Source: Acidimicrobiia bacterium (GTDB lineage: Bacteria; Actinomycetota; Acidimicrobiia; Spongiisociales; ZC4RG35). From it: DNA of 49,506 nt. The translations under genes were made by a program, and so were the position numbers. Shown here piece after piece: positions 32,045-40,039 of the stretch; position 1 is the stretch's first letter; every line of letters starts with the position of its first letter. The notes under the pieces are model-generated. The model saw only the letters and a list, made by a program, of their open reading frames with translations. It was not told where the DNA came from and made no database searches. The stretch spans positions 1-49,506 of the forward strand of contig JAICGW010000006.1 of the NCBI GenBank assembly GCA_025922945.1, written 5' to 3'.

Positions 32045-33694
32045 GTGAGCCAGAACATCCTCGTCGCCGTCGCCTGGCCCTATGCCTCGGGCTCGCTCCA
32101 CCTCGGCCATCTCGCCGGCGCCTACCTCCCGGCCGATATCTTCGCCCGCTATCACCGCCTGGTGGGCAACAAGGTCCTGATGGTCTCCGGTTCCGACGGT
32201 CACGGAACCCCGATCACGGTCCGCGCCGACCAGGAAGGGGTGTCGCCCCAGGAAATCGTAGATCGCTACCACCCCGAGATCCTGGGTTACTGGGACTCGG
32301 TTGGGATCTCATTCGACCTCTTCACCACCACCCTGACCGAAAACCATCGCCAGGTGACTTGGGACATATTCCGCGCCCACCGGGCGAAGGGCACCATCGT
32401 CGAAGGCGAGAGCCTCCAGTTCTACGACCCCGAGGCGGAGCGGTTTCTCCCGGACCGCTACGTCGAAGGCACCTGCCCACACTGCGGATATCCCACAGCG
32501 CGGGGCGACCAATGCGACAACTGCGGCCGCACCCTCGACCCGACCGATCTCCTCAACCCCCGCAGCCGCCTTTCTGGGGCGACCCCTGTGCAGCGATCGA
32601 CCAAACACTGGTTCCTCCGGCTGGGGGCTTTCGCCGGCGAAGTCAAGGCATGGCTCGAGTCCAAGACCGGCTGGCGCCGCCATGTCAAGAACTGGGCCCT
32701 GGGGATGATCGAAGAAGGACTTCCCGACCGCGCCATCACCCGGGATCTCACCTGGGGGGTCCCGATCCCTCCCGAGGCCGACACATTGGGAGAGGGCAAG
32801 CGGATCTATGTCTGGTTCGAGGCTGTTATCGGCTACCTCTCGGCGGCCAAGGAATGGGCGGCGCTGCAGGGCACTCCGGAAGCATGGCGAGATTGGTGGC
32901 AGAACCCCGACGCCAAGTCGTATTACTTCGTCGGCAAGGACAACATCCCCTTCCATGCCGTGATCTGGCCGGCGATGCTGATGGGTTATGGGGAGCACAA
33001 CCTCCCAAGCGACGTCCCCGCCAATCAGTACGTCACCTTCAAGGGCAGCAAGGCTTCAAAATCGTTGGGAGTGGGACGCTCGATCGGGTGGTACTCCGAG
33101 CGGCTTGAGCCCGATGCCCTGCGCTTTGCCATCGCCTCGATCCTCCCCGAGCAAAACGACACCGATCTCACCGACGACGAGATCATCCGCCGCATCAACG
33201 AGGAGCTGGTCGCCACCTGGGGGAATCTCGTCAACCGGGTCCTCACGATCACGAGTCGCAACTTCGATCACCAGGTACCCGAACCCGGATCGCTAGACAA
33301 AGTCGACGAGGAAGTCATCGCCACGGTCGACACGGCGTTGACGGCAGTCGGGGAGCTGATCTCCGAAGTGGAACTGCGCGGGGGCCTGCGGACGGCAATG
33401 GAAGCCGCCTCCGCGGTCAACGTCTATCTCAACTCGACCGAGCCCTGGAAACTCCTCAAGTCCGACCGCGACCGTGCCGCCACCGTTCTCTACACCGCTT
33501 GCGCGGCGATCTCAGGCCTGGCGGTCGCCTTTACCCCCTACCTTCCCTTCACCTCCCCGCGGATCGCGGAGATGCTCGGAACCGGCCCAGGTGACGAGTG
33601 GTCCCGGCCCAAGCTGACCCCGGGCCGAGAACTTGGTGAAATCGCCCCTCTATTTGAGAAGATTTCAGACGACATACTCAACGAGGACGCATAA
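32045..33694 (+). CDS. metG: Methionyl-tRNA synthetase
   Basis: Charges tRNA-Met with methionine. 549 residues. VAWPYASGSLHLGHLAGAY contains the HIGH-type motif (HLGH); FKGSKASKSLGV is the KMSKS motif, here KASKS. A zinc knuckle reads CPHCGY and CDNCGR at about residues 146-164, inserted in the connective peptide. The C-terminal anticodon-binding helical domain has NLVNRVLTIT and LNSTEPWKLLK. There is no fused tRNA-binding domain. The GTG start follows TAGCCT (32030-32035) by 9 bases and has no Shine-Dalgarno sequence. It is probably followed by its own downstream promoter for the small membrane protein. Confidence 0.96.
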   Translation: MSQNILVAVAWPYASGSLHLGHLAGAYLPADIFARYHRLVGNKVLMVSGSDGHGTPITVRADQEGVSPQEIVDRYHPEILGYWDSVGISFDLFTTTLTENHRQVTWDIFRAHRAKGTIVEGESLQFYDPEAERFLPDRYVEGTCPHCGYPTARGDQCDNCGRTLDPTDLLNPRSRLSGATPVQRSTKHWFLRLGAFAGEVKAWLESKTGWRRHVKNWALGMIEEGLPDRAITRDLTWGVPIPPEADTLGEGKRIYVWFEAVIGYLSAAKEWAALQGTPEAWRDWWQNPDAKSYYFVGKDNIPFHAVIWPAMLMGYGEHNLPSDVPANQYVTFKGSKASKSLGVGRSIGWYSERLEPDALRFAIASILPEQNDTDLTDDEIIRRINEELVATWGNLVNRVLTITSRNFDHQVPEPGSLDKVDEEVIATVDTALTAVGELISEVELRGGLRTAMEAASAVNVYLNSTEPWKLLKSDRDRAATVLYTACAAISGLAVAFTPYLPFTSPRIAEMLGTGPGDEWSRPKLTPGRELGEIAPLFEKISDDILNEDA

Positions 33695-33705
33695 CGTCAC
33701 AGATC

Positions 33706-33993
33706 ATGCAAACCCCGGTAACTACAGACGAGGAAGTCAGGGAAGGGGCGCGACGCCCACTCCTAATCCGAATCGTGGCCGTCGTGGGCGGCACCATCAT
33801 GGTTCTGGCCGGCTTGATTGGTCTGCTCCTCCCAGTTGTGCCGGGATGGCTCTTGATATTCGCCGGGCTCGCCATCCTCGCCACTGAGTTCGTGTGGGCA
33901 CGGCGCCTCCTGGACACCGCCAAGGCCAAGGCCTCCAACATCAAGGAGAAGGTCGCAAAGCCCGGAGCCAAGAAACCCGGCGCCGCTGCTTAG
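33706..33993 (+). CDS. PGPGW-type small membrane protein (TIGR02611-like)
   Basis: 95 residues. Two hydrophobic segments flank VPGWLLIFAGLAILATEF, which matches the conserved core of the actinobacterial PGPGW/TIGR02611 small membrane proteins (here PVVPGW). A Lys/Ala/Pro-rich cytoplasmic tail follows. Function unknown. TAACGT (33692-33697), overlapping the metG stop, is 8 bases before ATG and no Shine-Dalgarno sequence is seen, so it may have its own leaderless promoter although it lies 11 bases after metG. Its end overlaps the convergent oxidoreductase gene by 4 bases. Confidence 0.75.
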   Translation: MQTPVTTDEEVREGARRPLLIRIVAVVGGTIMVLAGLIGLLLPVVPGWLLIFAGLAILATEFVWARRLLDTAKAKASNIKEKVAKPGAKKPGAAA

Positions 33994-35378
33994 CTGTCGA
34001 AGCCGAGACCCAATCGATCCAGGAGTCGCAACCAGAGGTTGCGCTTGCCGGTGCGATCCTCGTGCCCCAGCGCCCAACGCGTGGCCTGAATGCCCAAGAA
34101 ACGAAAAGGCTCCGGGGGAAAGGGCAGCGGCTTTTTCTGCACGAAGCGAAGGCTCGTGGCCTTTGTCTGGTTGCCGTCGAGGAGATCAAGCATCACTTCT
34201 CCCCCAAAGCGGGCCGCGGCCGCGCCTAGGCCGGTGTAACCCAGCGCGTATCCGACGCGCCGCGAAAGGGCCGTCCCCCAGAACACGGAAAACCGGGTAC
34301 TGGTGTCGATCGCCCCTCCCCATACGTGAGTGAACTTCGTCCCCTCGAGCTGAGGAAAGGTTTCGAAGAAGTGTTGGCTGAGAAGGGCGAAGGTTTCGGG
34401 ACGCTGCTCCAAGAGTGGGTTCACCTTTCCCCGCCAGTGATAGATGGCGTCATACCCGCCCCAGAGAATCCGGTTGTCCTCGGTCAAGCGGTAGTAATGA
34501 AACTGGTTGGCATAATCGGATAAGCCCTGGCGCCCTGACCATCCAATCTCGGCCATCTGGGAGGAACTGAGCGGTTCGGTGACCATCGCGTAGTCGTACA
34601 CGGGAACGATGTACCGGCCGATCCGTCGCAACAATGGCTTGAAAGCATTTGTGGCGAGCGCCACCTTTGTCGCTCGCACACCACCGAGCGGGGTCTTGAC
34701 CAGAACTCCGCCGCCATCCTTTCGCAACGCCGTCGCCTTCGAATCCTCATAGATCCGCACACCATGCGACTCGGCGGCCGCCTTGAGACCCCAGGCCAGC
34801 CGGGCCGGGTCGACCAGAGCTGCACGTCCTTTGCGCCAGAGTCCACCGCGGTATGTGGGCGAGTCGACCTGTTGACGCATCGCCTGCTCATCGAGCAGTT
34901 CGACATCCTGTCCCAGTACAGAAAGCAGGGCGAAATCGTCGGCGAAATCCACCACTCCCTGTTCGGAGGTAGTGACGTCTATGACCCCCGTGCGCTCGTA
35001 GTCGCAATCGATGCCGTACCGGCGGATGGCCGCCTCGATGGCGTCGAGGTTTTCTAAACCCAATTGCTCGAGCCTCCCCAGTTCGTCGGGAAACCTTGAC
35101 ATCCCGTTGGCGACACCGTGGGTCAGGCTCGATTCGAGAAATCCGCCATTGCGACCACTGGCCGCTGAGCCCACGGAAAAGGCGTCGATCAGGACGACGT
35201 CTCGAGCGGGGTTCCGCTCCTTGGCGATGATCGCGGTCCAGAGCCCGGTGTAACCCCCACCGACGACGGCCAGGTCACAATCCTCGATCCGAACCAGTGT
35301 CGAATTCGAATCCGGTTCATCGACGTCGTCGAGCCAATACGGATACGGGTCGGCGTCTGCAATGGCGTCGAGATACAT
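33990..35378 (-). CDS. FAD-dependent oxidoreductase of the DAO/PuuB-like type
   Basis: 462 residues. DLAVVGGGYTGLWTAI (about residues 34-49) is the FAD Rossmann motif; ASGRNGGFLESSLTHGVANG is the block typical of gamma-glutamylputrescine oxidase-like and related amine oxidases in the DAO family. DNRILWGGYDAIYHW and ALGYTGLGAAAARFGG match the late substrate/FAD regions. It probably oxidises an amine or N-methylated amino acid; the substrate is not determinable. GGAAG precedes the ATG by 8 bases. It is a single-gene unit on this strand between the small membrane protein and sodN, with no related catabolic genes beside it. Confidence 0.85.
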   Translation of the reverse strand: MYLDAIADADPYPYWLDDVDEPDSNSTLVRIEDCDLAVVGGGYTGLWTAIIAKERNPARDVVLIDAFSVGSAASGRNGGFLESSLTHGVANGMSRFPDELGRLEQLGLENLDAIEAAIRRYGIDCDYERTGVIDVTTSEQGVVDFADDFALLSVLGQDVELLDEQAMRQQVDSPTYRGGLWRKGRAALVDPARLAWGLKAAAESHGVRIYEDSKATALRKDGGGVLVKTPLGGVRATKVALATNAFKPLLRRIGRYIVPVYDYAMVTEPLSSSQMAEIGWSGRQGLSDYANQFHYYRLTEDNRILWGGYDAIYHWRGKVNPLLEQRPETFALLSQHFFETFPQLEGTKFTHVWGGAIDTSTRFSVFWGTALSRRVGYALGYTGLGAAAARFGGEVMLDLLDGNQTKATSLRFVQKKPLPFPPEPFRFLGIQATRWALGHEDRTGKRNLWLRLLDRLGLGFDS

Positions 35379-35453
35379 GCGATTCTTCCGAACCGACGAT
35401 TCATTCTGGGCGCCGGAGAGCAGCAGCGCCCTCTTCTCTACCGTGGGTTCGGG

Positions 35454-35888
35454 TCAGGCGGGAGGGTAGACCCCGCTTGCCTTCGATTCCTCGGTCTGCC
35501 AGAAGATGGCGGAGATCTCGTCGATGGCCTCGATCAGCTTCTCGGCCACCTTGGCGTCGTTCGACTTCTTCGCATCGCCCGCCGCCTTGATCGCCATCCA
35601 GAACTTCTCGTGGAGGTCGGGAAATGCCTCGACGTGATGCGGCTTGAAGAAATCGCTCCACAAAACCGAAAGGTGATGCTTCACCAAATCTGCCCGCTGC
35701 TCCTTGATGATCACTGCCCGATCCTTAAAGACCTCGTCATCGCTCGCCGCCAGCTTTTCACAGGCTTTGAGCACGGACATCGCCTCGATCTTTGCCTGAG
35801 CGGGGTCGTACACGCCACACATCAGGTCGCAGTGAGCATGCGCGACCTTGAGCTCGGAAATCCTTCTGATCGATGTGAACCAACCCAT
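35454..35888 (-). CDS. sodN: Nickel superoxide dismutase precursor
   Basis: Disproportionates superoxide in the cytoplasm. 144 residues with an 18-residue leader (MGWFTSIRRISELKVAHA) that must be removed to expose His1 of the nickel hook. The mature start reads HCDLMCGVYDPAQA: His1, Cys2, Cys6, Asp3 and Tyr9 are present, but the usual Pro5 is Met. KEQRADLVKHHLSVLWSDFF and EISAIFWQTEESK match the four-helix body. A strong AAGGAGGA lies 8 bases before the ATG and a TATGTT -10 (35950-35945) lies upstream. The maturation protease gene sodX diverges from it. Confidence 0.93.
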   Translation of the reverse strand: MGWFTSIRRISELKVAHAHCDLMCGVYDPAQAKIEAMSVLKACEKLAASDDEVFKDRAVIIKEQRADLVKHHLSVLWSDFFKPHHVEAFPDLHEKFWMAIKAAGDAKKSNDAKVAEKLIEAIDEISAIFWQTEESKASGVYPPA

Positions 35889-35944
35889 GGGGCAAATCCT
35901 CCTTCTCCTCAGGACGGGGCTAGTTGTGCGGCCCCGGGTAGTCG

Positions 35945-35950
35945 AACATA
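35945..35950 (-). promoter_or_regulatory. Probable sodN -10 element
   Basis: TATGTT reads leftward at 35950-35945, giving a leader of about 50 bases before the sodN ATG at 35888 that carries AAGGAGGA. It lies in the short divergent spacer with sodX (GTG at 35963). No clear nickel- or Nur-type operator could be recognised. Confidence 0.45.
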
Positions 35951-35962
35951 CTCGATCACCCC

Positions 35963-36373
35963 GTGCCGAGATTCGTCGTAGCCGATCGCTCGATGGAACC
36001 AGCCCTGGTCGACGGCGATCGCCTCCGGTGTACTCGCCTCCATGGCATCCCACCCCGAGGAGCGATCGCCGTCTTTGTCCACCCTCTCATACCCGACTTT
36101 TGGCTAGTCAAACGAGTGGTCGGTCTGCCCGGTGAGCGCATCGATCTCGACTTCGGAGAACTCCTCGTCGACGGCTGGCCCGGGCTCGACCGCTGGGGCC
36201 ATGGCGCGACATTCCCGGAGGGTCGCTGGCTTGTCGGTCCGGACGCCGCGTTCGTCCTGTCCGACAACCGGTCGCTCACCATCGACGACAGCCGCCGCTT
36301 TGGTCCGGTGCCGATAAAAGGGATGCTGATCGCTACTCGCCGCAGCCGGCGCCGCCGGACAACGCGTCGATGA
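35963..36373 (+). CDS. sodX: Nickel-type superoxide dismutase maturation protease
   Basis: 136 residues of the signal-peptidase S26 fold. VVADRSMEPALVDGDRL has the nucleophilic Ser (SMEP motif), and FWLVKRVVGLPGERIDLDFG the general-base Lys; FVLSDNRSLTIDDSRRFGPV is the conserved late box. No membrane anchor is seen, as expected for SodX, which trims the sodN precursor in the cytoplasm. The GTG start has no Shine-Dalgarno sequence. It diverges from sodN across 74 bases. The Arg-rich C-terminal tail (RRSRRRRTTRR) is encoded where the gene overlaps the convergent 36333-37055 gene by 41 bases. Confidence 0.9.
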   Translation: MPRFVVADRSMEPALVDGDRLRCTRLHGIPPRGAIAVFVHPLIPDFWLVKRVVGLPGERIDLDFGELLVDGWPGLDRWGHGATFPEGRWLVGPDAAFVLSDNRSLTIDDSRRFGPVPIKGMLIATRRSRRRRTTRR

Positions 36374-37055
36374 CCGAGTCATCCGCGACTCCGGTCGCCG
36401 TCCCCCATAGATACGAGGGATCGGTTCCCGTCACCTCCCAATAGGGACCGAAAGCTGGATCGTCACCGACGACGACTGCATCGCCGTAGGCCGATTTCAA
36501 CTCAGCGATGGTGCTGCCGATTCCGATCTCTTTCTCCGTACGGAGATCGAGATACTCGCCACCTCCCGCGGCCAGAGATTGCCCGTAGTGGAAGAAGTGA
36601 GGCTCGTTGGCCCAGGCGGTCTCGCCATTGGTGAGGAATATCTGCAGGCTCGACCAACGGACGATTCGTGATTCCGTTCCGGGACAGGTTCCGAGGCTCG
36701 ACGTCCAATCGGTGTCGTCGTCAGGGAGGCCCAATGTCGCCGACAGCTGAGTGATGGCAGTCTCGGCCGCCGTGCCCAATCCAATCTCGCCAATGCCATC
36801 GCCAGCCAGGAATAGGGAGTCGAGTGGGTCGGCCAGGGTTGTTGCGATGACCGTGGATGTGGTGGAGGTGGCAATCGTCGTTGGAGTCGACGTGGGAGCG
36901 ACCGTGGACGTGCTGAGGGCGACGGCGAGGGTTGTGGGCGTCTCGGCCTCGCCGCCTCGCAGAGCCAGGATGATCGAAACCACGACGGCCAGACCGGCGA
37001 TCACTGACAGCACGATTCCGAGAGGCGGGCTCGGTTGTTGATGCCGGCCGGGCAT
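36333..37055 (-). CDS. Secreted or membrane-anchored protein with duplicated motif, unknown function
   Basis: 240 residues, not recognised. One membrane segment near residues 12-33 (LGIVLSVIAGLAVVVSIILA) is followed by a Thr/Ser-rich linker (about 38-76) and an extracytoplasmic domain. That domain shows two similar blocks, IGEIGLGTAAETAITQL and EKEIGIGSTIAELKSAYGD, suggesting an internal duplication. Two or three Cys (in GTCPG and GAGCGE) may pair. I start at ATG 37055, which follows TAGGGT (37067-37062) by 6 bases; a TTG two codons earlier is possible. The 3' end overlaps sodX. Confidence 0.65.
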   Translation of the reverse strand: MPGRHQQPSPPLGIVLSVIAGLAVVVSIILALRGGEAETPTTLAVALSTSTVAPTSTPTTIATSTTSTVIATTLADPLDSLFLAGDGIGEIGLGTAAETAITQLSATLGLPDDDTDWTSSLGTCPGTESRIVRWSSLQIFLTNGETAWANEPHFFHYGQSLAAGGGEYLDLRTEKEIGIGSTIAELKSAYGDAVVVGDDPAFGPYWEVTGTDPSYLWGTATGVADDSVIDALSGGAGCGE

Positions 37056-37123
37056 CCTCAAACCCTAGGGCCGGGCCGGGTGCGGAGGGCCCATCGGTTC
37101 CCAATCCGTACTAGGTTTTCGTC

Positions 37124-37522
37124 ATGACCGAGTTTGTGGTCCGCATGGACAACAGGCCGGGGCGGCTGGCCAGCCTCGCTGAGGTTCTGGCCCAAGCCGG
37201 CGTCAACATCGAAGCTCTCACTGCCTTCGGTTTCGATGGTGAAGGCCTCATCAGAATCATCGTGGACGATGCCGATCGTGCCCGCCGGGCTCTTGACAGC
37301 GCTGGAGTGGCGGCCGACGAGTATCAGGTGCTCAAAGCGGTTGTGCCCAACTCCCCGGGAGAGTTTGCGGCTATTGCCCGCAATCTGGCAAATGCCAACA
37401 TCAACATCGACGCCGTCTACACCCTCCATACGACTCCCGCCGAGACCGAACTGGCCATCGTCGTCGACGAGCCCGAAGGTGCCTTACCCCACTTGCCGGT
37501 GCAGGGAAGCCTCAACCGCTGA
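37124..37522 (+). CDS. Double ACT-domain protein
   Basis: 132 residues made of two ACT domains: VVRMDNRPGRLASLAEVLAQ (about 4-23) and VVPNSPGEFAAIARNLANAN (about 74-93), each with the ligand-binding Gly between strand and helix. Stand-alone ACT pairs bind amino acids or similar small molecules and often regulate amino-acid metabolism; the ligand is not known. TAGGTT (37112-37117) is 6 bases before ATG, with no Shine-Dalgarno sequence. It diverges from the secreted-protein gene across 68 bases and precedes the DUF3048 lipoprotein, which has its own promoter-like hexamer. Confidence 0.82.
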   Translation: MTEFVVRMDNRPGRLASLAEVLAQAGVNIEALTAFGFDGEGLIRIIVDDADRARRALDSAGVAADEYQVLKAVVPNSPGEFAAIARNLANANINIDAVYTLHTTPAETELAIVVDEPEGALPHLPVQGSLNR

Positions 37523-37589
37523 GCCCAGGTCCCGATCGGCCGGATGAGCTTTAGATAAACCGTCGCCAAGTCTTAGGATCGAACGGCGC

Positions 37590-38639
37590 ATGCGTCGCTT
37601 TCTCCTCCTTTCGGTTCTGATTTGTGTTGCCTGTGCGGGGTCTGGGGCCGAGACAACCACCCTGCCGACCGTCACCTCCACTGCCCCTACCACCACCGAG
37701 GCACCGACGACGACCGAGGCGGTCACGACCACCACGGAACCGCTTCCGACCTCGCCCATCAACGGCCTCCCGGTCGAAGATGTCGAGGCGCTCGAGCGGC
37801 GGGTGATCGCGGTCAAGATCGACAATCACCCCAACGCTCGTCCTCAATCGGGTCTCGATCTCGCCGAAGCGGTGATCGAGGTCCCGGTGGAGGGCCTGAC
37901 CCGCTTCATTGCCCTGTTCCACTCCACCGACGCCGAGTTTCTGGGACCAGTCCGCTCCGGCCGGCCCAGCGACGGCCGCCTCCTCAACCCTCTCAACGCC
38001 ACCATGGCGATCTCAGGTGGCCAGGACTGGGTGATCGCTGGCCTCCGCGCCGAGGTGGAAGGGATCATTGGCGAACTTCGTCCCGCCATGTTTCGCATCG
38101 ATGGCCGGCGGGCGCCCCACGACCTCTACACGAGCACAGAAGCCTTGCGTGAGATCGCCGATGAACGCGACTACTCCAATCAGCCCCCCACCGCCTGGTA
38201 CGTCTTCGACGACATGCCGAGGTCAGCCGAGCGCGCCTCGCAGGTGGTGATGAATTTCGGCAACAGCTTTCTCGTGACCTGGGAGTACAACCCAGTCGCC
38301 CGCAACTACGCACGTCTCTACGGCGGGAGCCCTTCTCAGGGGCTCGATCCCGACGGTGAGAGCTACGAGATAACAGCCGACTCACTGGTCGTCATCATTG
38401 CCCGGAGATACACCGAGCAGGCCCCTGCCGGCCAGACTTCCGTCCCGGCCATGGACACCGTTGGCACCGGGACAGCGTACGTCTTCTCTCAGGGCGGGGT
38501 ACTGGAAGGGACTTGGGCGCGGGAGTCGAGCGAGGACCATCTCATCCTCAGTGATTTGAACGGCGACGATATGGCGGTGCCGTCCGGTTATCTCTGGATC
38601 TCGATCGTTCCCGAGCAGAACGGGATCAGCTTTGAATGA
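37590..38639 (+). CDS. DUF3048 (YerB-like) lipoprotein
   Basis: 349 residues. MRRFLLLSVLICVAC is a lipoprotein signal (lipobox VAC, Cys15), then a Thr/Glu-rich linker (TTTEAPTTTEAVTTTTEP). PINGLPVEDVEALERRVIAV starts the first DUF3048 domain, and EVPVEGLTRFIALFHS, GPVRSGRPSDGRLL and ISGGQDWVIAGL are strongly conserved in YerB-like proteins. A second domain follows from about residue 225. The fold is known in Firmicutes and Actinobacteria but its function is not. TAGGAT lies 10 bases before ATG. Its last 8 bases overlap the amidase gene. Confidence 0.85.
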   Translation: MRRFLLLSVLICVACAGSGAETTTLPTVTSTAPTTTEAPTTTEAVTTTTEPLPTSPINGLPVEDVEALERRVIAVKIDNHPNARPQSGLDLAEAVIEVPVEGLTRFIALFHSTDAEFLGPVRSGRPSDGRLLNPLNATMAISGGQDWVIAGLRAEVEGIIGELRPAMFRIDGRRAPHDLYTSTEALREIADERDYSNQPPTAWYVFDDMPRSAERASQVVMNFGNSFLVTWEYNPVARNYARLYGGSPSQGLDPDGESYEITADSLVVIIARRYTEQAPAGQTSVPAMDTVGTGTAYVFSQGGVLEGTWARESSEDHLILSDLNGDDMAVPSGYLWISIVPEQNGISFE

Positions 38640-39894
38640 GGGTTGGTGGTCACCGGCTGAGTCCCTCGCTCGACTCGAAGAGCACCAGCATCTTCTCAAC
38701 GCCTGCACGCTGATCGATCATCGACCCCAGCGGGGGCGATCTGGCCCGCTCGAGGGCTTGGCTCTGGTGGTCAAAGACATCATCGATCAGGAAGGTCTTC
38801 CCACGACTTGCGGCTCTGGGTTCTATCGACGGATCCCCACCGCCGACGCCACCGTGATCGAGCGTCTCCGCCGGGCCGGAGCGAGCGTGGTTGGCCGGAG
38901 CGGCCTCCATGAGTGGGCTTACGGGTTCTCCTCCGAAAACCCGTGGTTCGGCCCTATCCGCAATCCCTGGGACCTCGCCACCTCTCCTGGCGGCTCCTCG
39001 GGTGGCTCGGCCGTGGCGGTCGCCGCCGGTCTGGTCCCGGCCGCCATCGGCACCGATACCGGCGGATCAATCCGGGTGCCCGCGGCTCTCACTGGCATCT
39101 ACGGGCTCAAGACGACTTGGGGGCGGGTTCCCACCGCCGGCAGCTTTCCCCTCGCCCCCTCGCTTGACACCATCGGGCCGATGGCGCGGGATGCGAAGAC
39201 CCTGTCCCAGGTGTACCTCGCCCTCTCTGGGATCGGACGCGAGCCCGAGATCCCGCCTCCCCTTCGCCTCGGAGTCCCCTCCGGGTGGGTGAGTCAGGCC
39301 CCGGCCGAGGAAGGGCTCGCCTACTGGTTTGGACGGGTTCGCGATGACCTGATTTCGCTTGGCATGGACGTGGTTGAGGTTGACGAGCCGATGCTGGTGC
39401 CCTGGGGGAAAACCGTCGAGCTGGCGGGATTCGAGGCAGCTGCGGTGCACCGACCGTTTCGCTCGGAAGGAAAGCCCTACGGACCCGAAGTCGGCCTCCG
39501 CCTGGAAGCAGCCGAACAAGTGAGCGGCCTCGATTATGCCGCCGCTCACCGTTGGCGAGCTGGGCTGGTCGAAGCCTTTGTCTCCGCCTTCGAACGGGTT
39601 GACCTCCTGATCACGCCGGCGGTGGCGGCCCGGCGCAAGGTGATCGGTGACGACCGCATCGGCGAGCGCCACTACCGAGGGGTCCTTTCCTGGTTCTCCT
39701 CATTGGTCAACCACGCCGGCCTACCTGCCATCGTGATCCCCCTGACCATGGGGGACGAGGCGTCGCTTCCACCACCCTCTTTGCAGGTCATTGCTCCCTG
39801 GTGGCGCGAGAGGGCGTTGCTGGCTCTCGCCGACCGCCTCGAAGGTGAGGGGATGGCTGGTCTGAGGCTGCCACCCCACCACATCGTCAGTTGA
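38632..39894 (+). CDS. Amidase-signature family amidase
   Basis: 420 residues with the complete Ser-cisSer-Lys triad: Lys in ALVVKDIIDQEG, cis-Ser in SPGGSSGGSAVAVAAGL, nucleophilic Ser in GTDTGGSIRVPAALTGIYGL. The family hydrolyses amides, including glutaminyl-tRNA intermediates, allophanate and nitrile-derived amides; a stand-alone gene of this length, without gatB or gatC, is more likely catabolic. The start is TTG at 38632, inside the last codons of the DUF3048 gene; the next in-frame start candidate would lose conserved residues, and the ATG at 38636 is out of frame. Translation is therefore probably coupled. Confidence 0.88.
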   Translation: MNEGWWSPAESLARLEEHQHLLNACTLIDHRPQRGRSGPLEGLALVVKDIIDQEGLPTTCGSGFYRRIPTADATVIERLRRAGASVVGRSGLHEWAYGFSSENPWFGPIRNPWDLATSPGGSSGGSAVAVAAGLVPAAIGTDTGGSIRVPAALTGIYGLKTTWGRVPTAGSFPLAPSLDTIGPMARDAKTLSQVYLALSGIGREPEIPPPLRLGVPSGWVSQAPAEEGLAYWFGRVRDDLISLGMDVVEVDEPMLVPWGKTVELAGFEAAAVHRPFRSEGKPYGPEVGLRLEAAEQVSGLDYAAAHRWRAGLVEAFVSAFERVDLLITPAVAARRKVIGDDRIGERHYRGVLSWFSSLVNHAGLPAIVIPLTMGDEASLPPPSLQVIAPWWRERALLALADRLEGEGMAGLRLPPHHIVS

Positions 39895-39918
39895 CGCCTA
39901 CGTAAATCAAAGCGGCCC

Positions 39919-40039
39919 TAGGATGCTTGGTGGGGATTGTGTGGCTTCGAGCTGAATCTTTCGCCTCGACCAGCCGAAGATTCCCGAAGAAGAAAAGACG
40001 ACCGACCGATGAAGCACCAACGTCTAGCAAGAAATCAAA
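39919..40039 (+). promoter_or_regulatory. Probable korAB promoter and leader
   Basis: TAGGAT (39919-39924) is the best -10 candidate in the 145-base gap before korA and would give a leader of about 108 bases. The leader holds a hairpin, GAATCTTTCG pairing with CGAAGATTC (39954-39983) with one bulged base, followed by an A/G-rich stretch. No known riboswitch class is recognised and korA's GTG has no clear Shine-Dalgarno sequence. Confidence 0.4.

Noticed and set aside
35406-35431. GGGCGC/GCGCCC inverted repeat as a sodN terminator
   Set aside because: Only 6 bp with a 12-base loop and no T-run.
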